Below, piece after piece: positions 1 through 6,057 of a stretch of 7,970 nt of DNA. A program made the translations under genes and the position numbers. The notes below the pieces were generated by a model. It had not been told where the DNA came from, did not search any database, and saw nothing but the letters and a program-made list of their open reading frames with translations. Within the stretch, counting starts at the first letter, position 1. Every line of letters begins with the position of its first letter. The DNA is from Acidobacteriota bacterium (GTDB taxonomy: Bacteria > Acidobacteriota > UBA6911 > RPQK01 > JADFOI01): the NCBI GenBank assembly GCA_022545645.1, contig JACZQQ010000119.1, positions 1 to 7,970 of the forward strand, read 5' to 3'.

Positions 1-1
1 C

Positions 2-493
2 ATCGTTGCCTCAGGACCGCGCAGATCTCTTCCTCACGGCTCCTCCACTGCCAGGGAGATCGAATCGGATGAGTTTGTGTTGCTGGATTTCGGCCTGAAG
101 TATCAAGGCTACTGCAGTGATCTCACACGAATTCACTTCTTGTCTGATGCCCAACGACCGGCCATTTATCAGGTGGTTCAAGAAGCCCAGGAGGCGGCTC
201 TTTCCTTGATTGAACCCGGGGTTCTCTCTTCCCGGATCGATGATGCAGCGCGCGGAGTGATTTCACAGCATGGATTCGAAGATTACTTCGGGCACAGTAC
301 CGGGCACGGTCTCGGTCTGGAAGTACACGAGTTGCCCAGGATATCCAGTGCCAGACCGGATGAGATTCAGCAAGGGATGGCCTTTACCATCGAGCCGGGA
401 ATCTACCTGCCAGGCCAGTATGGCGTGAGAATCGAAGACGCTGTGGTAGTAACCCAGAACGGCTATCAGTTACTTTCCAACCGAGATCAGTAA
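2..493 (+). CDS. Xaa-Pro aminopeptidase, M24 family (5'-truncated, C-terminal 163 residues)
   Basis: This is the C-terminal catalytic half of a cytosolic metallopeptidase of family M24 ('pita-bread' fold) that removes N-terminal residues preceding proline. The reading frame is open from base 2, and the first residues (IVASGPRRSLPHG) match the family's entry motif, so the gene begins upstream of the window. GTG at 77 is internal and not a start. All five dinuclear metal ligands are visible, numbered from base 2: Asp29 (LLDFG), Asp40 (YCSDLTR), His102 (GHSTGHGLGLEVHE), Glu131 (FTIEPGIY) and Glu145 (GVRIEDAV). The enzyme is therefore probably active as an aminopeptidase P or prolidase-like protein. 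Motifs alone do not separate PepP from PepQ, so no symbol is given. It ends with TAA 107 nt before accB, a common neighbour of such peptidases in several phyla. Confidence 0.93.
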   Translation: MVASGPRRSLPHGSSTAREIESDEFVLLDFGLKYQGYCSDLTRIHFLSDAQRPAIYQVVQEAQEAALSLIEPGVLSSRIDDAARGVISQHGFEDYFGHSTGHGLGLEVHELPRISSARPDEIQQGMAFTIEPGIYLPGQYGVRIEDAVVVTQNGYQLLSNRDQ

Positions 494-520
494 GGTACTG
501 AGAGAGTTGGGGGGGAGAAT

Positions 521-534
521 TGAATTCGAATTCA
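521..534. promoter_or_regulatory. 14-bp perfect palindrome upstream of accB (candidate operator)
   Basis: TGAATTCGAATTCA reads identically on both strands and sits about 67 nt before the accB start, in the only sizeable gap between the peptidase and the acc operon. Its core is GAATTC twice in tandem. A run of seven G (509-515) lies just upstream. The position suits an operator for the operon, but I do not recognise the motif as that of any known lipid regulator. Function is inference. Confidence 0.3.
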
Positions 535-600
535 TGTATCACCCGGGCTAACGCCTTATTAATTGACTAATCAACACCAAGCAAGGACAATAATCGCGGC

Positions 601-1053
601 ATGAACATCAAAGAGCTCAGAGAGCTGATCGAGCTGATTGAGCAATCCAATATTGAAGAATTCGAGATGGAGAGATCTGGAGTTCGAATACGGATCAGCA
701 AGAGTCTAACCGGTCCAGTCGTCGCACAGGCGCCGATTGTCGCCAAAACCCCTTCAACGGATTCCTCCGAAAGCACCCTAACAGAGGAGACACCTGAAAA
801 AGAGGAAACCAACCATATCTTTACAGCCCCCATTGTGGGGACCTTCTATCTGACCCCCAAGCCGGATGCGGAACCCTTTGTCAAGCCAGGAGATCATGTG
901 ACGGAAAGCACTGTTTTGTGCATTATTGAAGCCATGAAAATCTTCAATCAGATTGAATGCGAAGTCGAGGGCGACATCATCCGGATACTTGTCGAAAACG
1001 GCCAGCCGGTGGAGTATGGCCAACCTTTATTCGAAATTCAGGTAAACAGCTGA
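601..1053 (+). CDS. accB: Biotin carboxyl carrier protein of acetyl-CoA carboxylase
   Basis: AccB (BCCP) carries the covalently bound biotin that moves carboxylate from biotin carboxylase to the carboxyltransferase in the first step of fatty-acid synthesis. The 150-residue length is normal. The N-terminal helix (MNIKELRELIELIEQ) followed by an EFE.ERSGVRIRI strand is typical of BCCP dimerisation and AccC-binding segments. Residues about 38-72 are a flexible Ala/Pro/Thr/Glu-rich linker. The biotinyl domain spans about 73-150 and keeps the 'thumb' region (VGTFYLTPKPDAEPFVKPGD). The biotin-accepting residue is Lys113 in IEAMKIFNQIE, a variant of the usual AMKLMN. ATG 601 is chosen because the conserved N-terminus starts there. 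The only Shine-Dalgarno-like sequence, AAGGA at 583-587, is 13 nt upstream, a rather long spacing. accC follows after 4 nt. Confidence 0.96.
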   Translation: MNIKELRELIELIEQSNIEEFEMERSGVRIRISKSLTGPVVAQAPIVAKTPSTDSSESTLTEETPEKEETNHIFTAPIVGTFYLTPKPDAEPFVKPGDHVTESTVLCIIEAMKIFNQIECEVEGDIIRILVENGQPVEYGQPLFEIQVNS

Positions 1054-1057
1054 CCCG

Positions 1058-2395
1058 ATGTTCGGAAAAATCCTCGTTGCGAATCGCGGTGAGATCGCGC
1101 TACGTATTATTTATGCCTGCAAGGAACTGCAGATCCCCACGGTAGCAGTTTACTCAGAGGAAGATCGCCACTCTCTTCACGTTCGCTTTGCTGACGAAGC
1201 CCTCTGCATTGGGCCTGCCAGGAGTCAGGAAAGTTACCTCAACATCCCCAGTATCATTAGTGCTGCTGAAATCGCCGATGTGGATGCGATCCATCCCGGC
1301 TACGGCTACCTCGCCGAAAGCTCTCATTTTGCCGAAGTGTGTGAAACCTGCGGCATCAAGTTTATTGGCCCCTCTGCCGGAGTGATGGAACTCATGGGAG
1401 ACAAAGCCCGGGCCAAAAAGAAGATGAGCGAAGTCGGGCTCGCCATTGTTCCCGGCACCGGCATTATCAAGGAAGCCGATGGGAAACTGGAGCAAATGAC
1501 TGAAGAGGTGGGCTATCCGTTAATCCTCAAAGCGGCGGCAGGCGGTGGAGGAAGAGGAATGCGAGTCGTGACCGAGCCCGAACAACTATCGAATGCTCTG
1601 GCCATTGCTCAATCAGAAGCTGAGAGCGCCTTCGGTAGCTCAGATATTTATGCCGAACGCTTCCTGGAGAATCCCCGCCATATCGAATTTCAGATTTTGG
1701 CAGACCAGCACGGTAACGTTGTTCATCTGGGAGAACGGGAGTGCACGATTCAACGCCGCCATCAGAAGTTGATCGAGGAATCTCCAAGCCCCTTTGTTTC
1801 TGAGGAACTTCGACAAGAACTGGGGCAGAAGGTCGTTCTGGCCATGAAGGCCGTCGGTTACGAAAATGTTGGAACCGTAGAATTCCTTTTCACCCCGGAC
1901 GGCAGCTCCTACTTTCTGGAAATGAATACTCGTATTCAGGTGGAACATCCCGTTACAGAGATGGTCACCGGACTGGACATCGTCAAGGAACAAATTCGAG
2001 CGGCAGCCGGGGAAAAACTACGCTTTGCTCAGCAGGACATCACTTTTCGTGGGCACAGTATCGAATGCCGAATCAATGCGGAGTGTCCGGAGAAGTTCAC
2101 CCCTTCTCCCGGGCGTATTACAGCCTTCCATCCGCCCGGCGGTCCCGGTATACGAGTGGATTCTGCCGCCTTCACCGAGTATCTGGTTTCTCCCCACTAC
2201 GATTCCTTGATCGCCAAGCTGATTGCCCATGGCAGCGACCGACAAGAAGCTCTGGCCCGCTTGAATCGGGCGCTGGATCTATTCGTCATCGAGGGGATTC
2301 AAACTCTGATCCCTCTGCACAAGAAAATCATCAATCATCCAGATTTCATCGAAGGTCAATTCGACACTTCGTTCGTGAGTCGATTGAATTCATGA
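1058..2395 (+). CDS. accC: Biotin carboxylase subunit of acetyl-CoA carboxylase
   Basis: AccC uses ATP and bicarbonate to carboxylate the biotin on AccB. The protein has 445 residues, the usual length, and collinear numbering with the E. coli enzyme over most of its length. The N-terminal biotin-carboxylase domain starts ILVANRGEIALRI. The ATP-grasp part has Lys116 (ELMGDK), Lys158, and the glycine loop GGGGRGMR at 162-169. The active-site cluster is intact: Glu275 (GTVEF), Glu288, Asn290, Arg292, Gln294 and Glu296 (EMNTRIQVEHPVTE), and Arg338 (ECRINAE). The C-terminal domain ends in a short tail without a fused biotinyl domain, so this is a stand-alone subunit and not a pyruvate or propionyl-CoA carboxylase. 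It begins 4 nt after accB with little ribosome-binding signal, suggesting translational coupling. Its TGA overlaps the next ATG (ATGA). The partner accA and accD genes are not in the window. Confidence 0.97.
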   Translation: MFGKILVANRGEIALRIIYACKELQIPTVAVYSEEDRHSLHVRFADEALCIGPARSQESYLNIPSIISAAEIADVDAIHPGYGYLAESSHFAEVCETCGIKFIGPSAGVMELMGDKARAKKKMSEVGLAIVPGTGIIKEADGKLEQMTEEVGYPLILKAAAGGGGRGMRVVTEPEQLSNALAIAQSEAESAFGSSDIYAERFLENPRHIEFQILADQHGNVVHLGERECTIQRRHQKLIEESPSPFVSEELRQELGQKVVLAMKAVGYENVGTVEFLFTPDGSSYFLEMNTRIQVEHPVTEMVTGLDIVKEQIRAAAGEKLRFAQQDITFRGHSIECRINAECPEKFTPSPGRITAFHPPGGPGIRVDSAAFTEYLVSPHYDSLIAKLIAHGSDRQEALARLNRALDLFVIEGIQTLIPLHKKIINHPDFIEGQFDTSFVSRLNS

Positions 2396-3732
2396 GAGAG
2401 AATCCCTCCATCCGAGGCCATTGGGGATCCAAATGGGGATTCATTCTGGCAGCTTCGGGATCCGCCGTCGGCTTGGGAAATATCTGGAGGTTCCCGACCA
2501 TGACCGGGCAAAACGGGGGGGCCGCCTTCGTCTTGATCTATCTGGGCTGTGTTCTGATGATTGGTGTTCCGGTGATGCTGGCGGAACTTTCCATCGGTCG
2601 CAAAGCAGGTAGCGACCCTGTGGGCGCCTTTAAGATTCTTGCCCCCAACACCTGGTGGAAGGCAGTGGGAGCTCTGGGAGTGTTCACCGGGTTCATGATC
2701 CTCAGTGCTTACAGCGTGGTGGCCGGATGGACGGTGAAGTATATCCTGGTCACTTTGAGTGGTCAGTTTGCCGGAGTGGATTCAACCACTATTGGCAACA
2801 TTTTCAGCGAGTTTGTCGGCAACGGCCCCTCAACCCTTTTCTATCACCTCCTCTTTATGGGGGTGACCACTTGGATTGTCAGTGGCGGGATTGAAGGAGG
2901 CATCGAAAAAGCCACCAAGATTCTGATGCCCGTTCTGGTCGCCCTGCTCCTTCTTTTGGTGGTCCGCTCGGTCACCCTTCCGGGAGCCCGGGAGGGTCTA
3001 AACTTTTATCTCAACCCGGATTTCAGCAAGGTCGACTTCGTCGTCGTCAGGACCGCGCTGGGACATGCTTTCTTCACACTCAGTTTGGGGATGGGAGCCA
3101 TGATCACCTATGGAAGTTATGTTTCCCGGAACGACAATCTGGTCTCCAGTGCCATTTACATCAGCCTCGCCGATACGATGATTGCGTTTCTGGCCGGATT
3201 CGCCATCTTTCCAGCCCTTTTCTCCGTTCCCGGCCTGTCTCCGGAGGCCGGCCCCGGCCTCATCTTTTTGGTCCTTCCCAACATTTTCAATGCCATACCC
3301 TTGGGACAACTGTTCGGGACGATCTTCTTTTTCCTTTTGGCAATTGCTGCTCTGACCTCCACCATTTCTCTCCTTGAGGTGGTGGTGGCCTATTTCATCG
3401 ACCAACGGGGATGGCCAAGAAAAAGGGCGGCTCTCGTGGTCGGTTCCTCCGCTTTCCTGATGGGGGTTCCCAGTGCGCTGAGCAATGGCTCGGTCTCTTT
3501 CTTGTCGGGATTCATGGATCTGGCCTTTCGCTACTTCGGGGAGATCGCCCTGGCCGTGGGAGCCTTGTTCCTCTGTCTATTTGCCGGTTGGAAGTGGGGT
3601 ATTCACAAGGCCCTGGAGGAAATTCGCATGGGCTACCCTTCCTTGCGGCTGGCAAAGTTGTGGAGCTTCTTGGTCCGCTATGCCTGCCCGGCAGCCATTG
3701 CCTTTATCCTGGTATCGTCTTTTAGATCCTGA
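2392..3732 (+). CDS. Neurotransmitter:sodium symporter (NSS/SLC6) family transporter
   Basis: This is an inner-membrane sodium-coupled importer of the LeuT fold. Bacterial relatives (LeuT, MhsT, TnaT, Tyt1) carry amino acids, but the substrate here cannot be read from sequence. The 446-residue product has many hydrophobic helices, consistent with the 11-12 TM short bacterial form. TM1 has the signature GSAVGLGNIWRFP (23-35). Residues matching LeuT sodium ligands include Ala25, Asn30 and Thr322-Ser323; Tyr107 matches LeuT Tyr108. TM6 (FFTLSLGMGAMITYGSY, 227-243) holds the substrate-contact segment. His225 stands where LeuT has Gln250, and Asp261 where it has Asn286. The frame stays open upstream to 2065 inside accC, but homology begins just after ATG 2392, which overlaps the accC stop. 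The TGA at the end overlaps the thiE ATG. Confidence 0.93.
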   Translation: MRENPSIRGHWGSKWGFILAASGSAVGLGNIWRFPTMTGQNGGAAFVLIYLGCVLMIGVPVMLAELSIGRKAGSDPVGAFKILAPNTWWKAVGALGVFTGFMILSAYSVVAGWTVKYILVTLSGQFAGVDSTTIGNIFSEFVGNGPSTLFYHLLFMGVTTWIVSGGIEGGIEKATKILMPVLVALLLLLVVRSVTLPGAREGLNFYLNPDFSKVDFVVVRTALGHAFFTLSLGMGAMITYGSYVSRNDNLVSSAIYISLADTMIAFLAGFAIFPALFSVPGLSPEAGPGLIFLVLPNIFNAIPLGQLFGTIFFFLLAIAALTSTISLLEVVVAYFIDQRGWPRKRAALVVGSSAFLMGVPSALSNGSVSFLSGFMDLAFRYFGEIALAVGALFLCLFAGWKWGIHKALEEIRMGYPSLRLAKLWSFLVRYACPAAIAFILVSSFRS

Positions 3733-4370
3733 TGCGCCACCTCAAATTGGGAAAAGTGTATCCCATCACTGCTTCCAACAACCTCAACGGCTTGGATCAC
3801 GTCCAATTAGTGGAGCAATACTTGAAAGGAGGGGCCCGTTTTCTTCAGGTGCGAGAACCCACCCTTCCCGATTCTCTTCTCTATCCACAATTGCTGAAGA
3901 TTCGGTCTTTGTGCGAGCCATTGGGAGCACAATTTCTGATCAACGACCGGGTCGATCTTGCCCTGGCTGCCCGAGCCCATGGAGTTCACTTGGGTCAAGA
4001 CGACCTGCCCGTGCGGGTGGCCCGCGATCTATTGGGAGAGGAGGCCATCATTGGCCTTTCCACCCACAATCGCCAGCAGTTTCTAGACGCTCAGGCTCAA
4101 GACCTCGACTACATCGCCATGGGACCCGTTTTTTCCACTTCCACCAAGGAAACGGAGAATCCAGCGCTGGGAGTCGAAGCTCTGGGCGAGCTTATCGCTG
4201 ACAGCCGCTATCCGGTGGTTGCCATCGGGGGGATCTCTTTGGAAAAAGCTCCACAGGTATGGACAGCGGGAGCGGATTCCGTGGCCGTGATTTCCGACAT
4301 CGCCAATGCTGGAGATCCGGCCCAGCGGGTCTCCCAATATCTAAGTTTGGGGAAGGAGTCTCATCCTTGA
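3732..4370 (+). CDS. thiE: Thiamine-phosphate synthase
   Basis: ThiE is a cytosolic TIM-barrel enzyme that joins HMP-pyrophosphate with the thiazole carboxylate or phosphate to give thiamine monophosphate. The 212-residue length is normal. Family motifs appear in order: FLQVRE (37-42), LINDRVDLAL (69-78), GVHLGQDDLP (84-93, with the magnesium-binding Asp region), IIGLSTHN (106-113), GPVFSTSTK with Lys139, VVAIGGI (162-168) and GADSVAVISDI (180-190). One oddity is that the lysine of the usual QxREK motif is replaced: here it reads QVREP, Pro43. The INDR and GQDD motifs argue against TenI, the related thiazole tautomerase. The ATG overlaps the transporter stop by one base (TGATG). No other thiamine genes are in view, so this gene stands apart from a thi cluster. 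Confidence 0.9.
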   Translation: MRHLKLGKVYPITASNNLNGLDHVQLVEQYLKGGARFLQVREPTLPDSLLYPQLLKIRSLCEPLGAQFLINDRVDLALAARAHGVHLGQDDLPVRVARDLLGEEAIIGLSTHNRQQFLDAQAQDLDYIAMGPVFSTSTKETENPALGVEALGELIADSRYPVVAIGGISLEKAPQVWTAGADSVAVISDIANAGDPAQRVSQYLSLGKESHP

Positions 4371-4383
4371 GCGCCGGGGAACC

Positions 4384-5019
4384 ATGCACACCCCGATGGC
4401 GATTGCTTATTTCGGTGATCCGTTAATGAACTTGCTGTTGTTTCAAACCCAAGCTGGAGATCCTTACCCCATCCTGGAGATCGTTTCCAGGCCCGAACCG
4501 GGTTTTGCCACGGGTTCAGGAAGATGGAGCCGAATCAAGAAAGGGGTGTACCAGACTTATCGGAGGCTCATGGACCGTGTGGACTACCACGAAAGACTCT
4601 GCTCTCAGCTGCGACACTCCACTGAACTTCAGGTCTTCCATCCTTCCAACATCGATTCGACTGAGGCACACAACAGGCTTCATGATTTCCTCACATCTTG
4701 CTACAGAAAACACAGCCGTTGGGTCGGCATTGACGCTATTTTGGCTATCGTTGTGGGGGCTCCGCTGATGCCCCTGCCAGGTCCAAACATCTTCTTCTTT
4801 TACCCGGCAGCACGGACTCTGGGGCACTATCTGGCCCGAAAAGGGGCTCAACATGCTCTGAATTGTGATAAGCTATCCTTTCATAGTGAGCCACTGATCG
4901 ACCAAGTTCAAAATCATCTGCAGGATTTAAAAACAGTGCAAGACACCCTTGCCGGGCTGGTAGAGCATTATCAGCTGCCGGACCTTGAAAGACTTCTCAT
5001 CCCCTTAGGAAAAAAATGA
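4384..5019 (+). CDS. Uncharacterised protein, possible Mit_KHE1-like (K+/H+ exchange-related) domain
   Basis: I do not recognise this 211-residue protein with certainty. The N-terminal part (about 1-45) looks like strands. A charged, Arg/Tyr-rich middle (46-112) follows. Next comes one strongly hydrophobic, Gly/Pro-broken segment (about 114-144) containing WVGIDAILAI, GAPLMPLPGPN and the aromatic FFFYPAAR. It runs into GHYLARKGAQHAL, and the C-terminus is helical and charged. The W.G.DA...LPGPN...YPA.R...HYLARKGA layout recalls the Mit_KHE1 family (yeast YDL183c-type proteins linked to mitochondrial K+/H+ exchange). That link is from memory and unverified. It has no signal peptide and at most one or two membrane segments. 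ATG 4384 is the first in-frame start, with GGGGA too close to help; ATG 4396 and ATG 4426 are alternatives. It lies 13 nt after thiE and overlaps the regulator gene by ATGA. Confidence 0.8.
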   Translation: MHTPMAIAYFGDPLMNLLLFQTQAGDPYPILEIVSRPEPGFATGSGRWSRIKKGVYQTYRRLMDRVDYHERLCSQLRHSTELQVFHPSNIDSTEAHNRLHDFLTSCYRKHSRWVGIDAILAIVVGAPLMPLPGPNIFFFYPAARTLGHYLARKGAQHALNCDKLSFHSEPLIDQVQNHLQDLKTVQDTLAGLVEHYQLPDLERLLIPLGKK

Positions 5020-5702
5020 ACGAGAATACAGAGTTTCTCAGCCGGGTCGCCATTTTCGAAGATTTGGCCGAGGCCGAAATGGAAACGGTGGCACCACTCT
5101 TCAAGGAACGAACCTACAAGAGAAATGAGGTTATCTTCCTCGAGGAAGACACCGGAAAGTACATGTACGTCATCAAGAAAGGGCGTGTGAAGGTTTCCCG
5201 AGCCCTGCCCAATGGCAAAGAGGCCATCCTGACCTTCCACGAAGTCGGAGAGTACTTCGGTGAGATGTCTCTCATCGATGGAGGAACCACCCCTGCCAAC
5301 GTCACAGCCGTCGTCCCCACCACAATTCTTGTGATCACTCGTCACGACTTCTCGGTCTTGCTGAAGAACCCGGCAGTGAACGCCATGTTCTTGAAGATGC
5401 TGTGCAAGCGATGCCGGGATGCCTGGGCCCAAATCTCCGTTCTCGCCTTCCACCATGCCGACGCCCGGGTTCGCGGAGCGCTCTATCATCTATGCCAAAA
5501 TCGCGGGATCCAGACCGATCATGGCATGAGAATTAATTTGCACCTGACCCATCGGGAATTGGCTGAATTGGCTGGGATATCCCGCGAAACCGCAACCCGA
5601 GTGTTGGGACAACTCCAGAGTGAAGAAGTTCTCAGTGTCGAGAAGGGTTATTTCCTGATTCCCGACCCTGAAAAACTGATGGAACCCCTCCTCTTCGAGT
5701 AA
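5016..5702 (+). CDS. Crp/Fnr-family transcriptional regulator
   Basis: This 228-residue DNA-binding regulator has the Crp layout. A cyclic-nucleotide-binding-type beta-roll covers about 8-115, a long dimerisation helix about 116-145, and a winged helix-turn-helix about 145-225. The HTH recognition helix SRETATRVLGQL (189-200) keeps the R-E-x-x-x-R arrangement (Arg190, Glu191, Arg195) that Crp uses to contact DNA. The phosphate-binding loop keeps Gly82-Glu83 in FGEMSLIDGG but has Thr91-Thr92-Pro93 where cAMP-binding proteins have the Arg-Ser/Thr pair. It is therefore probably not a cAMP receptor. It also lacks the N-terminal cysteine cluster of Fnr; its only cysteines are 130, 133 and 160. ATG 5016 overlaps the preceding stop (ATGA) and has AGGA at 5007-5010 at good spacing. 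It is the last gene of the operon. Confidence 0.93.
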   Translation: MNENTEFLSRVAIFEDLAEAEMETVAPLFKERTYKRNEVIFLEEDTGKYMYVIKKGRVKVSRALPNGKEAILTFHEVGEYFGEMSLIDGGTTPANVTAVVPTTILVITRHDFSVLLKNPAVNAMFLKMLCKRCRDAWAQISVLAFHHADARVRGALYHLCQNRGIQTDHGMRINLHLTHRELAELAGISRETATRVLGQLQSEEVLSVEKGYFLIPDPEKLMEPLLFE

Positions 5703-5709
5703 AGCGCTT

Positions 5710-5733
5710 CGTGCTGTCGTGCTTTCGTGCCTT
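5710..5733. repeat. Three-copy 8-bp tandem repeat
   Basis: CGTGCTGT, CGTGCTTT and CGTGCCTT follow one another without gaps just after the regulator's stop codon. CGTGC recurs exactly every 8 bp (5710, 5718, 5726). It is a small, imperfect array of unknown meaning and may be replication slippage. Confidence 0.6.
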
Positions 5734-5748
5734 CGGACTCTAGAGCCC

Positions 5749-5766
5749 TGTCAAGGTCTGTTGACA
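5749..5766. promoter_or_regulatory. TGTCAA-N6-TTGACA dyad overlapping a -35 hexamer
   Basis: Two perfect 6-bp arms, TGTCAA (5749-5754) and TTGACA (5761-5766), are separated by 6 bp. This geometry is close to the dimer sites of Crp/Fnr-type proteins. The right arm is also a perfect -35 hexamer. A regulator bound here would block or help polymerase at that promoter. The arms are not the classical TGTGA, so a link to the Crp-like protein encoded 46 nt upstream is only a guess. Confidence 0.4.
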
Positions 5767-5789
5767 AGTGCGCTCTTCTCTTCTAAGAA
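5761..5789 (+). promoter_or_regulatory. Candidate sigma-70 promoter for the sigma factor gene
   Basis: A perfect -35 (TTGACA, 5761-5766) is followed, after an ideal 17-bp spacer, by TAAGAA (5784-5789), which matches three of six -10 positions. Transcription would start near 5796, leaving a leader of about 260 nt before the sigma gene. The -10 is weak, so an activator or a different promoter may be involved. Confidence 0.35.
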
Positions 5790-6057
5790 CCCGCTAACAC
5801 CTTCTACCCCTTGTTCTTATCTCCAGACAGCGGCAATCATGCGTCAACTGGGGTTGTCATGGTTCGAGCAATCGATGCACCCCCACTTCCAGTCAACTCC
5901 CCCTGATTCCGTCTTAATCCTTGTCAATACAGGCGTTGCGCCGATGTGATCCCCATATTCTTCCTTCTGGAATGGAAATTGCCTACTAAGACAAGTTTGT
6001 TCCAGTTGATCACCAGCAGTAGGTTGGGTTGAGGAATTGATTAAAACTAGTAAACAA

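Larger units (their letters stand above)
5703..6057. other. Long intergenic region before the sigma factor gene
   Basis: I find no credible gene in this 355-nt stretch. The one + frame that stays open (5719-5949) has no recognisable protein character. The region starts with an 8-bp tandem repeat (5710-5733) and a CTCTAGAG palindrome (5738-5745). A TGTCAA-N6-TTGACA dyad (5749-5766) follows, then several GTCAA words (5843, 5892, 5923) and a second weak promoter-like pair, TTGTCA 5921-5926 and TGTGAT 5945-5950 with an 18-bp spacer. No clear rho-independent terminator (GC stem plus T-run) follows the regulator gene. The likely role is control of the downstream sigma gene through a long leader. 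Confidence 0.6.

Noticed and set aside
77..493. GTG 77 as start of the peptidase gene
   Set aside because: The frame continues upstream to base 2 with conserved M24 sequence, so the gene is truncated by the window and GTG 77 is internal.
509..515. Run of seven G as a quadruplex or slippage site
   Set aside because: A single G-run without the further runs needed for a quadruplex, and not in coding sequence.
563..591. TTGACT plus GACAAT (17-bp spacer) as an accB promoter
   Set aside because: The -10 matches only four of six positions and would start transcription almost at the ATG, cutting off the ribosome-binding sequence. Too weak to list.
2065..2391. Upstream extension of the symporter reading frame inside accC
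   Set aside because: The frame is open by chance opposite conserved AccC sequence. The encoded 109 residues have no transporter character, and NSS homology starts right after ATG 2392.
5330..5346. TGTGA...TCACG resembling a Crp site
   Set aside because: It lies inside the regulator's coding sequence with a 7-bp rather than 6-bp spacer and an imperfect right arm, so probably chance.
5701..5725. AAAGC/GCTTT stem as a terminator after the regulator gene
   Set aside because: Only five weak pairs, a long loop and no T-run.
5719..5949. 76-codon open frame in the intergenic region
   Set aside because: No ribosome site, no recognisable motif, and composition like non-coding DNA. The overlapping minus-strand frame (5844-6065) is equally featureless.
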